Source: an uncultured Limnohabitans sp.
Lineage (GTDB): Bacteria > Pseudomonadota > Gammaproteobacteria > Burkholderiales > Burkholderiaceae_C
Length of the DNA: 9,306 bases
Direction of reading: 5' to 3'
NCBI RefSeq assembly: GCF_937889215.1
Contig: NZ_CALBEX010000401.1
Span: 1 to 9,306 of the forward strand
A program made the position numbers and the translations under genes. The notes beneath the pieces were generated by a model that worked only from the letters and a program-made list of their open reading frames with translations, ran no database searches and was not told where the DNA came from. Positions 1 to 6,019 of this stretch are shown one piece after another. Positions within the stretch are counted from its first letter, which is position 1; every line of letters begins with the position of its first letter.

Positions 1-575
1 TTTTTGGCGGTGGCTCTTCAGGGGCGCGGCTGGCCTTGCTGACCAGTTTGCGTCACCCCGATGCGGTGCGTGGCTTGCTGCTGCTGCGCATCACGGGCGG
101 TAGCTTCACCGCGGGCCGCTTGCCCGAGAACTATTACGGCCAGTTCATCCGCGCGGCCGAACAAGGCGGCATGGCCGCCGTGTGTGCCACGCCTTTTTAC
201 CAAGAGCTCATCGCAGCCGATCCCGCAAACCGCGACCGACTGATGGCCATGGACCCCCAGCAATACATGGCCGTTATGAGCCACTGGCTTCAGATTTTTT
301 TGCAAGGCCCGCGCGAGCCGGTGCTGGGTATGACGACCGAGGCCCTGCAGGCCATCGGTGTGCCCACTTGGGTGGTGCCCGGCAACGACAAAACCCATGT
401 GTCCTGCCACGGCCGTGAAGCGGCGGCCCTGATCCCCGGCTGCGAACTGTTTGAGCTGCCGGTGGCGGACGAAGACGTGCCTGCTTTGCCGTTTTCGGCT
501 TGGGGCCCGCACGAAGAAACCCTGGCGACAGCCATGACCGATTTCATGCGCCGCGTGGGCCATGATGGCCACTGA
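1..575 (+). CDS. Alpha/beta hydrolase, C-terminal part (5' end outside window)
   Basis: The frame is open from base 3 to the TGA at 573-575, giving 190 visible residues with no start in view. The first residues read FGGGSSGAR, a GxSxG nucleophile elbow with the likely catalytic Ser at bases 15-17. A later strand, PTWVVPGNDKTH, puts the probable acid at visible Asp129, and GPHEE near the C-terminus supplies the likely His170. Order and spacing fit an alpha/beta hydrolase that has lost its N-terminal strands and oxyanion region to the window edge. The middle section (about visible residues 40-105) would be the lid. The substrate cannot be told. The cupin gene starts 25 bases downstream on the same strand, so the two are probably co-transcribed. 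An in-frame TTG at base 36 is not a credible start because it lies inside the fold, after the nucleophile. Confidence 0.85.
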   Translation, partial: FGGGSSGARLALLTSLRHPDAVRGLLLLRITGGSFTAGRLPENYYGQFIRAAEQGGMAAVCATPFYQELIAADPANRDRLMAMDPQQYMAVMSHWLQIFLQGPREPVLGMTTEALQAIGVPTWVVPGNDKTHVSCHGREAAALIPGCELFELPVADEDVPALPFSAWGPHEETLATAMTDFMRRVGHDGH

Positions 576-600
576 ACCTATTTTCCAAGGAGCTCATTGA

Positions 601-1095
601 ATGACCACCCCGATCAACCCGTCCATTCGCCGCGTCGTGACCGGTCACGACGACCAAGGCAAAGCCATCGTCGAGATTGACGAAGTCTGCAGCCATTACC
701 GCCAAGGCCGCCCCAATGGCTTTGTGTGCAATGTGTGGACCACCGACACCAACCCCGCCAACAACAACGGCCATGTGGACGCAGGCAGGCGTGAAGGCAA
801 ATTTTCGGTGATTGAACACGGCACCGTGTTCCGCATCCTCGACTTCCATCCCGGTGTGCAGCAGCGCGTGCACCGCACCGACTCGGTGGATTACATCGTG
901 GTCATGTCGGGCGAAATCGACATGGAACTGGAGTCCGGTGAGGAAGTTCACCTGAAGGCCGGCGACGTCATGGTGCAGCGCGGCACGGTACACAACTGGA
1001 TCAACCGGGGCACCGAAACCTGCGTGATGGCCGTGGTGCTGGTGCATGCGCACCCGGTGCAGGCCGGGGGGCAAACGCTCAACGCGTTTGGTTGA
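601..1095 (+). CDS. Small single-domain cupin protein
   Basis: This is a 164-residue protein starting at ATG 601, with a good AAGGAG ribosome site at 587-592, eight bases upstream. The core cupin barrel covers about residues 70-150. Motif 1 is reduced: VHRTDSVDY, then VMSGEI, gives His91 and Asp97 where classical cupins have HxH and Glu. Motif 2 has LKAGDVMVQRGTVHNW with His131. This HRTxSxDY pattern is shared by a family of small bacterial cupins generally annotated only as cupin-domain proteins; metal binding through His91, Asp97 and His131 is inferred. The first 65 residues form an extra N-terminal region with the motif NVWTTDTNP. No signal peptide is seen, so the protein is probably cytoplasmic. 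The preceding hydrolase gene ends 25 bases upstream, which suggests a shared operon and perhaps a shared catabolic substrate. The reaction is unknown. Confidence 0.9.
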   Translation: MTTPINPSIRRVVTGHDDQGKAIVEIDEVCSHYRQGRPNGFVCNVWTTDTNPANNNGHVDAGRREGKFSVIEHGTVFRILDFHPGVQQRVHRTDSVDYIVVMSGEIDMELESGEEVHLKAGDVMVQRGTVHNWINRGTETCVMAVVLVHAHPVQAGGQTLNAFG

Positions 1096-1159
1096 ACGGG
1101 CTCCAAAAGGCCTTGGCAGTTTTGGCCTCGGTTCTTCGGTAGGTCAGCCATTTGTTGTT

Positions 1160-1248
1160 GTAGAAGCCCACCCCTGTGGGCGATGTTTTGCAGGGCGACG
1201 TTGTTGAGGTCGTGTTCCACGCCCATCGCCCACGGGGTGGGCTCCTAC
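1160..1248. repeat. REPIN-like pair of inverted REP palindromes
   Basis: Two near-identical palindromic units face each other. The left unit (1160-1185) starts with GTAG and folds as GCCCAC (1166-1171), loop CCCT, GTGGGC (1176-1181), followed by GATG. The right unit (1224-1248) is the same sequence on the other strand: its stem arms are 1228-1233 and 1237-1242 with a three-base loop, and its GTAG head lies at 1248-1245. The units differ by one substitution (base 1164) and one extra loop base (1175). A 38-base spacer (1186-1223) separates them, so the whole element can also fold into one long hairpin. A GTAG or similar tetranucleotide 5' of a short GC-rich hairpin is the hallmark of REP sequences mobilised by RAYT (TnpA-REP) enzymes. 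No RAYT gene lies in the window. The name REPIN is inference from this architecture, since copy number elsewhere cannot be seen. Confidence 0.7.
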
Positions 1249-1274
1249 AAAAAAGCCATGCCTTTCATGGTTTT
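1249..1274 (-). terminator. Probable intrinsic terminator after the CMD-family gene
   Basis: Read on the minus strand, CCATG (1270-1266), a five-base loop and CATGG (1260-1256) form a short hairpin. It is followed by C and six T (1254-1249). Flanking A bases at 1274-1271 can extend the stem against the T-run. It lies 23 bases past the stop of the CMD-family gene at 1297. The stem is short, so strength is uncertain. The T-run directly touches the GTAG head of the right REP unit. Confidence 0.5.
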
Positions 1275-1296
1275 GATCACACCAGCGTTCAGACCC

Positions 1297-1872
1297 TCAT
1301 TGAGGGAAAGGCGCAATACCCGGTGCGGCGTTGTCTGGCAGTTCGCGGCGCGTGGTGTTCATCACCATGGCCAGCAAGCTGTAGTAGCCGCAGTGCGCCG
1401 TCATGTCGATGACGCCTTGGTCGCCAAACATCTTTTGTGCAGTTGCCCAGGTCACATCGCTCACCGACTGGTTGTGCAGCAGCTCCTGCAAGAAGTCGTA
1501 CACCACGGTTTCTTCGGCCGTCATGTTCGGCGGGCGGCGGCCTTCGGCAATCGCGTTGCAGGTCTCTTCGCTCACGCCGGCTTTCATGGCGATCGGTTTG
1601 TGGATGTGCCACTCCACCGGCTGTGACCAGTGCCGCGCCACCACCAGCACCGCAAATTCCGAGTTGTGCAAACCCACGGTGTTGTCGTAACGCAGGTATT
1701 CCCCCACTTTTTGCAGGCGGCGCATCAGCTCGGGGCTGCGCATCAAGGGCACAAAGGGGCCAGAGAGTTTGCCTCTGGGCCCGCTGACCAGTTCGTCGAC
1801 TGCGGCACGTTGGGCATCGGTCATGTGTTCGCGTGACATTTCGGGCAGGCGGTCGGTTTTGCTGGGGTTCAT
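1297..1872 (-). CDS. Carboxymuconolactone decarboxylase (CMD) family protein without CxxC
   Basis: This is a 191-residue, all-helical protein of the CMD/AhpD-like fold. Typical family features are GPRGKLSGPFVPLMRSPEL at about 31-49, the helix EFAVLVVARHWSQPVEWHIH (residues 72-91) and AMKAGVSEET after it. Glu87 and His91 occupy the EWxxH positions that serve acid-base chemistry in gamma-carboxymuconolactone decarboxylase. There is no CxxC pair, so AhpD-type peroxidase activity is unlikely. The start ATG at 1872-1870 has an AAGAGG ribosome site at 1884-1879. The solute-binding protein gene ends 62 bases upstream on the same strand, so co-transcription is likely. The substrate is unknown. A role in a ring-cleavage or lactone pathway is only suggested by the family name and by the neighbouring hydrolase and dehalogenase genes. 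Confidence 0.88.
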   Translation of the reverse strand: MNPSKTDRLPEMSREHMTDAQRAAVDELVSGPRGKLSGPFVPLMRSPELMRRLQKVGEYLRYDNTVGLHNSEFAVLVVARHWSQPVEWHIHKPIAMKAGVSEETCNAIAEGRRPPNMTAEETVVYDFLQELLHNQSVSDVTWATAQKMFGDQGVIDMTAHCGYYSLLAMVMNTTRRELPDNAAPGIAPFPQ

Positions 1873-1934
1873 TGGTGGCCTCTTGGCGATGGTTTAAATG
1901 GCAAACCGCAATTTATCACCCGCTCAGGCCCGCC

Positions 1935-2687
1935 TCAGTCGTGTGCGGGATAGCCCGGTGGTGCAACAGCTGCGCCCTGAATCTGGTGGCGCACAAAGGC
2001 ATCGGCCACCCAACCTGAGCGCTTGGCTTCTTCCACAAACGCATTCAGGCATTGGCGTGCCTGCTCGCTGCGTTGGGCGGGCATGCCCATGGCTTGGTGG
2101 ATGACCATGAAGCGTCCAGGCAGCAGGCGCACGCCGCCCAAGCGCTGAGCATCGGCCTGCAGTTGTTGCTTCACGCCTGCGGCCACTTCGAGTTGCTGCG
2201 TCATGAATACGTCGACCACGGCGGGCGAGCTGGGCGCACGCACGATGGGGGCGTGTTTCAGGTGGCGCGTCAAAAACAAGTCGTAGGCGCTGCCCGCGCC
2301 GACCGTCACGCGGTGACTGGCGTGGTCCACCTTGTCATTGCTTTGCAGTGGCGAGTCGTTGCGCACCATGTAGGCCCCTTCGATTTGCACATAGGGCGGT
2401 GAAAAATGCAGGCCTTCGCCGCGCACCGGGTCGATGGCAAAAAAGCCAACGTCGGCCTCGTCGGCGCGCACACACTGCACCGATTCGTCGGCCTTTTTGA
2501 AGATGCACCATTCAATCCCGATCCCCAACTGTGCGGCCAACAGGCGTGACAAATCGGCAGAGATGCCCGAGGGCTCACCCGCCGCATCGAGTCCGGCGAG
2601 CACCGGGTTGCCCAGGTTGATGGCCACGCGCAGTGGACCGTGAGGCGCAACAAGGGAAGCCAAAGACGGGGCGGATGGCGTGTTCAT
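1935..2687 (-). CDS. Solute-binding protein, family 3 type, without signal peptide
   Basis: This is a 250-residue protein with the layout of amino-acid-type periplasmic binding proteins (SBP_bac_3). The first strand is GPLRVAINLGNPVL (about 17-30), followed by GEPSGISADLSRLLAAQLG. Residues 80-111 include GFFAIDPVRG, FSPPYVQIEGAYMVRNDS and the ligand-side Arg109. GAGSAYDLFLTRHLKHA (130-146) and LPGRFMVIHQAMGMP (189-203) follow in the second lobe. Remarkably, no secretion signal precedes the first strand: only about 16 polar or short residues (MNTPSAPSLASLVAPH). I chose ATG 2687-2685; an in-frame TTG at 2699 would add LKKP and still give no signal. Neither has a strong ribosome site. No permease or ATPase gene is adjacent. 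It may act in the cytoplasm as a sensor or enzyme, or be an orphan binding protein; this is inference. The CMD-family gene follows after 62 bases. Confidence 0.85.
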   Translation of the reverse strand: MNTPSAPSLASLVAPHGPLRVAINLGNPVLAGLDAAGEPSGISADLSRLLAAQLGIGIEWCIFKKADESVQCVRADEADVGFFAIDPVRGEGLHFSPPYVQIEGAYMVRNDSPLQSNDKVDHASHRVTVGAGSAYDLFLTRHLKHAPIVRAPSSPAVVDVFMTQQLEVAAGVKQQLQADAQRLGGVRLLPGRFMVIHQAMGMPAQRSEQARQCLNAFVEEAKRSGWVADAFVRHQIQGAAVAPPGYPAHD

Positions 2688-2724
2688 GGGTTTTTTCAAA
2701 GGTCAGCTCAAAGACTGCTATTTT

Positions 2725-2764
2725 AAAAAACCCAGCCGTGCAAGCTGCTTACAAGCAGCGGTTT
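2725..2764 (-). terminator. Possible terminator between dehalogenase and binding-protein genes
   Basis: In the 87-base gap, a perfect dyad, GCTGCTT (2744-2750), AC, AAGCAGC (2753-2759), can form a 6-7 bp hairpin. On the minus strand a run of six T follows at 2730-2725, about 13 bases after the stem. An outer AAACC (2764-2760) can pair with GGTTT just before the end of the T-run, enclosing the hairpin. The distance from the inner stem to the T-run is longer than ideal, so this may be a weak terminator or a dyad operator. A TAAAAT box (minus strand, 2725-2720) overlaps the T-run and resembles a -10 element, but I found no matching -35. Confidence 0.4.
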
Positions 2765-2774
2765 GATTGGCGCT

Positions 2775-3464
2775 TTAACTCAAAACTTTCAGCACTTCGC
2801 TCAAGTCGCGGCCCCTGTGCTGCGGCGCTGGGCCAATGGCCTCGGGCGGCAGGCCTTGGCGGTTGATCCACAGGGTGGTGAAGCCAAACCAAGTGGCGCC
2901 CAGCGCGTCCCAGGCGTTGCTTGACACAAACAAGACATCAGCGGGTGCCAAGCCAAAGTGGTCCAGCACCAGTTGGTAGCTGGTGGGCGTGGTCTTGAAC
3001 TGGCGCACGCTGTCCACCGACAGCACCGCATCGAGCCACTCGCTCATGCCTGCGCTGTGCACAGCCGACTGCAGCATCTCGGGGCTGCCGTTCGACAAAA
3101 TCGCTGTGGCCACGTCGCGCTGACGCAGTGCCTGCAGCACGCCCAGGTTTTCCGGAAAGGCCGTGAGTTGGGCGTATTGCGCCATCAGCGCGTCCTCGTT
3201 CGCGATGCTGTGCACCAGACCCAAACGCGCCAGCGCGTAGCGCAGCGATGCGCGCGTGATGTCCCAAAACGACTGGTAATGCTTGCTGCCCTTTGGATCG
3301 GGGTCGCTCAGCGAGATCAGGCGCGTGTACTCGATCTGCTTGTCGCGCCACAGCACCGACAGGGCCGCGCCTTGGCCGGGGTAGAGTTTTTCGGCCAAAG
3401 CGCCGATCGAGTACACATCGAACAGCGTGCCGTAGGCATCAAAAACAACCGCTTGAATGGCCAT
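2775..3464 (-). CDS. (S)-2-haloacid dehalogenase, type II, HAD superfamily
   Basis: This 229-residue HAD hydrolase would remove halide from L-2-haloacids to give D-2-hydroxyacids through an aspartyl-ester intermediate. All residues known to be needed in the type II family can be seen: nucleophile Asp9 with Thr13 in FDAYGTLFDV, Arg40 in LWRDKQIEYTRL (the halide and substrate cradle), Ser124-Asn125 in ILSNGSPEM, Lys157 and Tyr163 in FKTTPTSYQLV, and Ser181, Asn183 and Asp186 in VSSNAWDALGA. The cap helices lie between about 17 and 95. Length is normal for the family. The start ATG at 3464-3462 is set by a strong AGGAGG (3480-3475) that lies inside the last codons of the upstream gene; the gap between the two genes is only three bases. 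Coupled expression is therefore likely. Whether the natural substrate is halogenated cannot be told. The Lys157 context (KTTP rather than the common KPxP) is slightly unusual. Confidence 0.92.
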   Translation of the reverse strand: MAIQAVVFDAYGTLFDVYSIGALAEKLYPGQGAALSVLWRDKQIEYTRLISLSDPDPKGSKHYQSFWDITRASLRYALARLGLVHSIANEDALMAQYAQLTAFPENLGVLQALRQRDVATAILSNGSPEMLQSAVHSAGMSEWLDAVLSVDSVRQFKTTPTSYQLVLDHFGLAPADVLFVSSNAWDALGATWFGFTTLWINRQGLPPEAIGPAPQHRGRDLSEVLKVLS

Positions 3465-3467
3465 GGC

Positions 3468-3776
3468 TTAACCGCCTCCTCGGTGGGTGTGCAGATCAAA
3501 GAATTTCTGCCGTGCGTAACGCGCCGCATCGTCCAGCCCTTCAAACGCAAAGTGCACCTGCAACTGCGGAATGCGCAGCAGCGCAATGCAGCGATCGGGC
3601 AAGGGTGACCACTGCAAACGCAGCGAGCCCTCGGGCCAGCTGGCCACACAGCGCCCGAGCGTGACGTCCACCGCCAACTGGGCATCCGGCAAAGAGCGCG
3701 GCAACCAGCTGATCAGCTCTGCTGCGGTGCAGCCCATGGTGCGGTCAAATTGTTCGGGAACGTGTGTGGGTGTCAT
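3468..3776 (-). CDS. Uncharacterised small protein (102 residues)
   Basis: I do not recognise a named family. From ATG 3776 the product is 102 residues, probably cytoplasmic, with no signal peptide or membrane segment. It starts with a helix-like part, QFDRTMGCTAAELISWLPRS, followed by alternating hydrophobic strands: AQLAVDVTLG, CVASWPEGSLRLQWSPL, DRCIALLRIPQLQVHFAFEG. It ends in a basic helix, DDAARYARQKFFD, and LHTHRGGG. The strand pattern looks like a small beta sheet plus helices. In-frame reading also extends to an ATG at 3875 that overlaps the preceding stop as TGATG, which would give 135 residues. I prefer the shorter form because the extra 33 residues look low in structure and include a DNA tandem repeat, but neither start has a clear ribosome site. 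It sits between the AhpD-like gene and the dehalogenase, three bases before the latter, so it probably shares their operon. Function unknown. Confidence 0.75.
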   Translation of the reverse strand: MTPTHVPEQFDRTMGCTAAELISWLPRSLPDAQLAVDVTLGRCVASWPEGSLRLQWSPLPDRCIALLRIPQLQVHFAFEGLDDAARYARQKFFDLHTHRGGG

Positions 3777-3842
3777 GCGGCAAAAATTCTGTGAAGAACG
3801 CTCATTGTCGAGGATGTCCTGGTCAAGGGCTGCGCCTAAAGT

Positions 3843-3866
3843 GACGGTTGATTTGACGGTTGATTT
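3843..3866. repeat. Two perfect tandem copies of a 12-base unit
   Basis: The unit GACGGTTGATTT occurs at 3843-3854 and again at 3855-3866 without change, followed by a partial GTTG. It lies just downstream of the stop of the AhpD-like gene and upstream of the preferred start of the small uncharacterised protein. It could be a regulator site pair or part of a coding extension (the 12-base unit keeps frame). Confidence 0.8.
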
Positions 3867-3874
3867 GTTGAACA

Positions 3875-4441
3875 TCAGGCGACTTTGTAGGCCGCAAAGC
3901 GCTCGTCCACCACGGTGCCGAAGGCGTGGTTGGAGAAGTTGCTGAGCACCTTGACCGAGATCGCCAGCACGATGTAGAGCAGGTCGCTTTCTTGGTAGCC
4001 TGCTGCCAAAAAGGCCTGCACAGCGGCTGCATCGGGCTGGCCATTGGTTTTGACCATGGTGGTGGTCATGGCGTAGAGCGCGGCGAGTTTGGCGTCGGCC
4101 ATGGGCTGGCCTGCGCGGATGGCTTGCAGCGCGTCGGGGGCGAGCTTGGAGACCTTGTCGGCGATCATGCTGTGCGCGGCGGTGCAATAGGTGCAACCGT
4201 TGGCTTGGCTCACGGCCAAAAACACCACCTCTTGCTCGGGCGCGATCAGGCCAGACTCTTGGCGGAACAAGGCATAGCCATGCAAGTAGGTGCTGAGCAC
4301 GGCAGGCGCATTGGCCATGTTGGCGTACATGTTGGGGATGAAGCCGACCTGCGCCAAGGCGGTGTCGAGGATGGCTTTTTGCGCGCCTTGTGCGCTGGCG
4401 TGGTCAATCGGCTGCAGGTTCTGGATGAAGGCTTGGGTCAT
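3875..4441 (-). CDS. AhpD-like peroxidase-related protein, CMD family, with CxxC
   Basis: The product has 188 residues, all helical. The helix EQEVVFLAVSQANGCTYCTAAH (69-90) carries Cys83, Cys86 and His90, the CxxCxxxH signature of AhpD-type alkylhydroperoxidases and peroxidase-related proteins; Glu71 lies upstream, as in AhpD. Other family features are GFIPNMYANMANAPAVLSTYLHGY (33-56) and a C-terminal repeat-like helix region ending in HAFGTVVDERFAAYKVA. A cytoplasmic thiol-dependent peroxidase or related activity is expected, but the partner thiol is unknown. I chose ATG 4441 because GGAGAA sits five bases upstream and because the residues before it (reading back to 4543) lack family similarity. 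It diverges from gor across 161 bases, which hints at shared redox control. Its stop TGA at 3877-3875 overlaps an ATG as TGATG, leading into the next reading frame. Confidence 0.9.
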   Translation of the reverse strand: MTQAFIQNLQPIDHASAQGAQKAILDTALAQVGFIPNMYANMANAPAVLSTYLHGYALFRQESGLIAPEQEVVFLAVSQANGCTYCTAAHSMIADKVSKLAPDALQAIRAGQPMADAKLAALYAMTTTMVKTNGQPDAAAVQAFLAAGYQESDLLYIVLAISVKVLSNFSNHAFGTVVDERFAAYKVA

Positions 4442-4500
4442 GGGTTCTCCGGCTTGTGTGTGTGAAGGCGTGGTGATCGTATAAGCCCTGCACGCTTTGG

Positions 4501-4538
4501 AATTGACCATTCGTCTCAGGGTCTTGACCCCAATTGAG
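4501..4538. promoter_or_regulatory. Dyad and repeated TTGACC in the divergent intergenic region
   Basis: The 161-base space between the AhpD-like gene and gor (4442-4602) must hold the control signals for both. At 4519-4530 GGGTC-TT-GACCC is a perfect dyad, and CTCA (4515-4518) with TGAG (4535-4538) adds outer complementary arms. TTGACC occurs at 4503-4508 and 4524-4529, exactly 21 bases (two helix turns) apart; AATTGA occurs at 4501-4506 and 4532-4537. Together these look like an operator or a -35 region, but no good -10 partner is seen on the plus strand. A weak TATACG (minus strand, 4483-4478) could be the -10 of the AhpD-like gene. The regulator is unknown. Confidence 0.3.
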
Positions 4539-4602
4539 CACACCCGTGCGATGCGTTGCGCGTGCTGTCAGAATCAAGCCAACTTTGGGATGAAAGCACA
4601 AC

Positions 4603-6003
4603 ATGCAGCAATACGACTTTGACTTTTTTGTGATTGGTGGCGGATCGGGCGGTGTGCGCGCTTCGCGCGTGGCGGCCAGTTTGGGCGCCAAGGTGGGCAT
4701 TGCCGAGGGCTTTCGCTACGGCGGCACTTGCGTGATCCGGGGCTGTGTGCCCAAAAAGCTGTTGGTGCAGGCCTCGCATTACGCCGAAGACCTGGAAGAC
4801 GCGGCCGGTTTTGGCTGGACCGTGCCCCCGGCCTCGTTCGATTGGCCCCGCTTGGTGGCGGCCAAGGAGCAAGAGATCACGCGCTTGAGTGGCATCTACG
4901 AAAACCTGTTGAAGAACTCGGGCGTGCAGATTTTTCAAGGCCATGCCCGTTTTGAAGACCCGCACACGCTCAGCGTGAACGGCCAGCGCATCACGGCGCG
5001 CCACATTTTGATCGCCACGGGTGGTACGCCCGCCTTGCCCGATATTCCCGGCATCGAACACGCCATCACCTCCAACGAGGCCTTTGATTTGCCCACCTTG
5101 CCACGGCGTGTGCTGGTGGTGGGGGGGGGTTACATCGCGGTGGAGTTTGCGGGCATCTTCAACGGCCTGGGCTCCGAAGTGACGCTGATCCACCGGGGTG
5201 CGCAGTTGTTGCGCGGCTTTGATGGCGCGGTGGCGCAGCACCTGCGCGAAGAGATCGCGCGCAAGGGCATCCGCGTCCTGACCGAAACCCAGGCCGCGTC
5301 GCTTGAGCGCCAGCCCGATGGCACTGTGGCTGTGCAATTGACCGGAACGCTGACGGGCAGTGAGCAATTCGATGCCGTGATGTACGCCACCGGCCGCACG
5401 CCGCAAACCGAAGGCCTGAACCTGGCCGCAGCGGGCTTGAGCGCAGCCCCGGGCCGGGGTGTCAAGGTGGACGCTTTTGGCCAAACCGTGGTGTCGCACA
5501 TCTACGCCGTGGGCGATGTGACCGAGGGCATTGCCTTGACCCCGGTGGCTTTGGCGCAAGGCGGCGCGGTAGCGCGCAGCCTGTTTGGCCCGCAGCGCCA
5601 AGCGGCGCAGTTGGGTCATGTGGCGTCGGCGGTGTTCAGCCAGCCGCCGATTGGCACGGTGGGTTTGGGCGAAGAGGCGGCGCTGGCCCAGTACGGCGAG
5701 ATCGACGTGTACGAATCGCGCTTCAAGCCCATGCGCCACACGCTGTCGGGCCGCCCCGAAAAAACCTTGATGAAACTGGTGGTCGATACCGCCAGCCAAC
5801 GCGTGCTGGGCGCGCACATGGTGGGGCCGGATGCACCCGAGATCGTTCAGGGCTTGGCCCTGGCGCTGAATCTGAGCGCGACCAAGGCCGACTTTGACGC
5901 CACCATCGGCATCCACCCGACATCGGCCGAAGAGTTCATGACGATGCGCGACAAACGAACGGTGCGGCGCAGTGACGCAGCTGCTGCACCCGATCCAGCC
6001 TGA
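4603..6003 (+). CDS. gor: Glutathione-disulfide reductase
   Basis: This 466-residue cytoplasmic flavoenzyme reduces GSSG to GSH with NADPH. Domains in order: the FAD Rossmann motif DFFVIGGGSGGVRAS (7-21); the redox disulfide Cys43-Cys48 in GGTCVIRGCVPKK; the NADPH motif VLVVGGGYIAVEFAG with HRGAQLLRGFD after it, whose Arg residues favour NADPH over NADH; the second FAD motif IYAVGDVTEGIALTPVA; and the dimer domain ending in IHPTSAEEF, with the His438/Glu443 catalytic base pair. Cys43-x4-Cys48 plus VPKK and the missing C-terminal Cys pair separate it from mercuric and thioredoxin reductases. Length is normal for Gor. The start at 4603 fits the FAD strand, although the ribosome site is weak (GGGA about 14 bases upstream). 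Residues 174-176 are coded in a nine-G run (5121-5129). It diverges from the AhpD-like gene and converges on the thioredoxin-like gene with 16 bases between stops. Confidence 0.95.
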   Translation: MQQYDFDFFVIGGGSGGVRASRVAASLGAKVGIAEGFRYGGTCVIRGCVPKKLLVQASHYAEDLEDAAGFGWTVPPASFDWPRLVAAKEQEITRLSGIYENLLKNSGVQIFQGHARFEDPHTLSVNGQRITARHILIATGGTPALPDIPGIEHAITSNEAFDLPTLPRRVLVVGGGYIAVEFAGIFNGLGSEVTLIHRGAQLLRGFDGAVAQHLREEIARKGIRVLTETQAASLERQPDGTVAVQLTGTLTGSEQFDAVMYATGRTPQTEGLNLAAAGLSAAPGRGVKVDAFGQTVVSHIYAVGDVTEGIALTPVALAQGGAVARSLFGPQRQAAQLGHVASAVFSQPPIGTVGLGEEAALAQYGEIDVYESRFKPMRHTLSGRPEKTLMKLVVDTASQRVLGAHMVGPDAPEIVQGLALALNLSATKADFDATIGIHPTSAEEFMTMRDKRTVRRSDAAAAPDPA

Positions 6004-6019
6004 CCGCGCGCCACCCAGC

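Noticed and set aside
1096..1135. Inverted CCAAAA/TTTTGG after the cupin stop as a terminator
   Set aside because: The stem is only six bases with an 11-base loop, and no T-run follows, so I did not list it as a terminator.
948..1226. A 92-residue minus-strand frame starting inside the REPIN spacer
   Set aside because: It runs antisense into the cupin gene, and its N-terminus is coded by repeat sequence. There is no independent support for it.
2958..3608. A 216-residue plus-strand open frame opposite the dehalogenase and small protein
   Set aside because: It spans two genuine minus-strand genes with conserved catalytic residues, and its own product shows no family features.
4478..4483. TATACG on the minus strand as the promoter -10 of the AhpD-like gene
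   Set aside because: The best sequence 17 bases upstream has a poor match to TTGACA, so it is mentioned only as a weak candidate and not listed separately.
4516..5916. A 466-residue open frame on the minus strand opposite gor
   Set aside because: It is the antisense shadow of a well-supported gor gene. Its product is rich in His, Arg, Gln and Ala with no recognisable domain, as expected from GC-rich codon bias.
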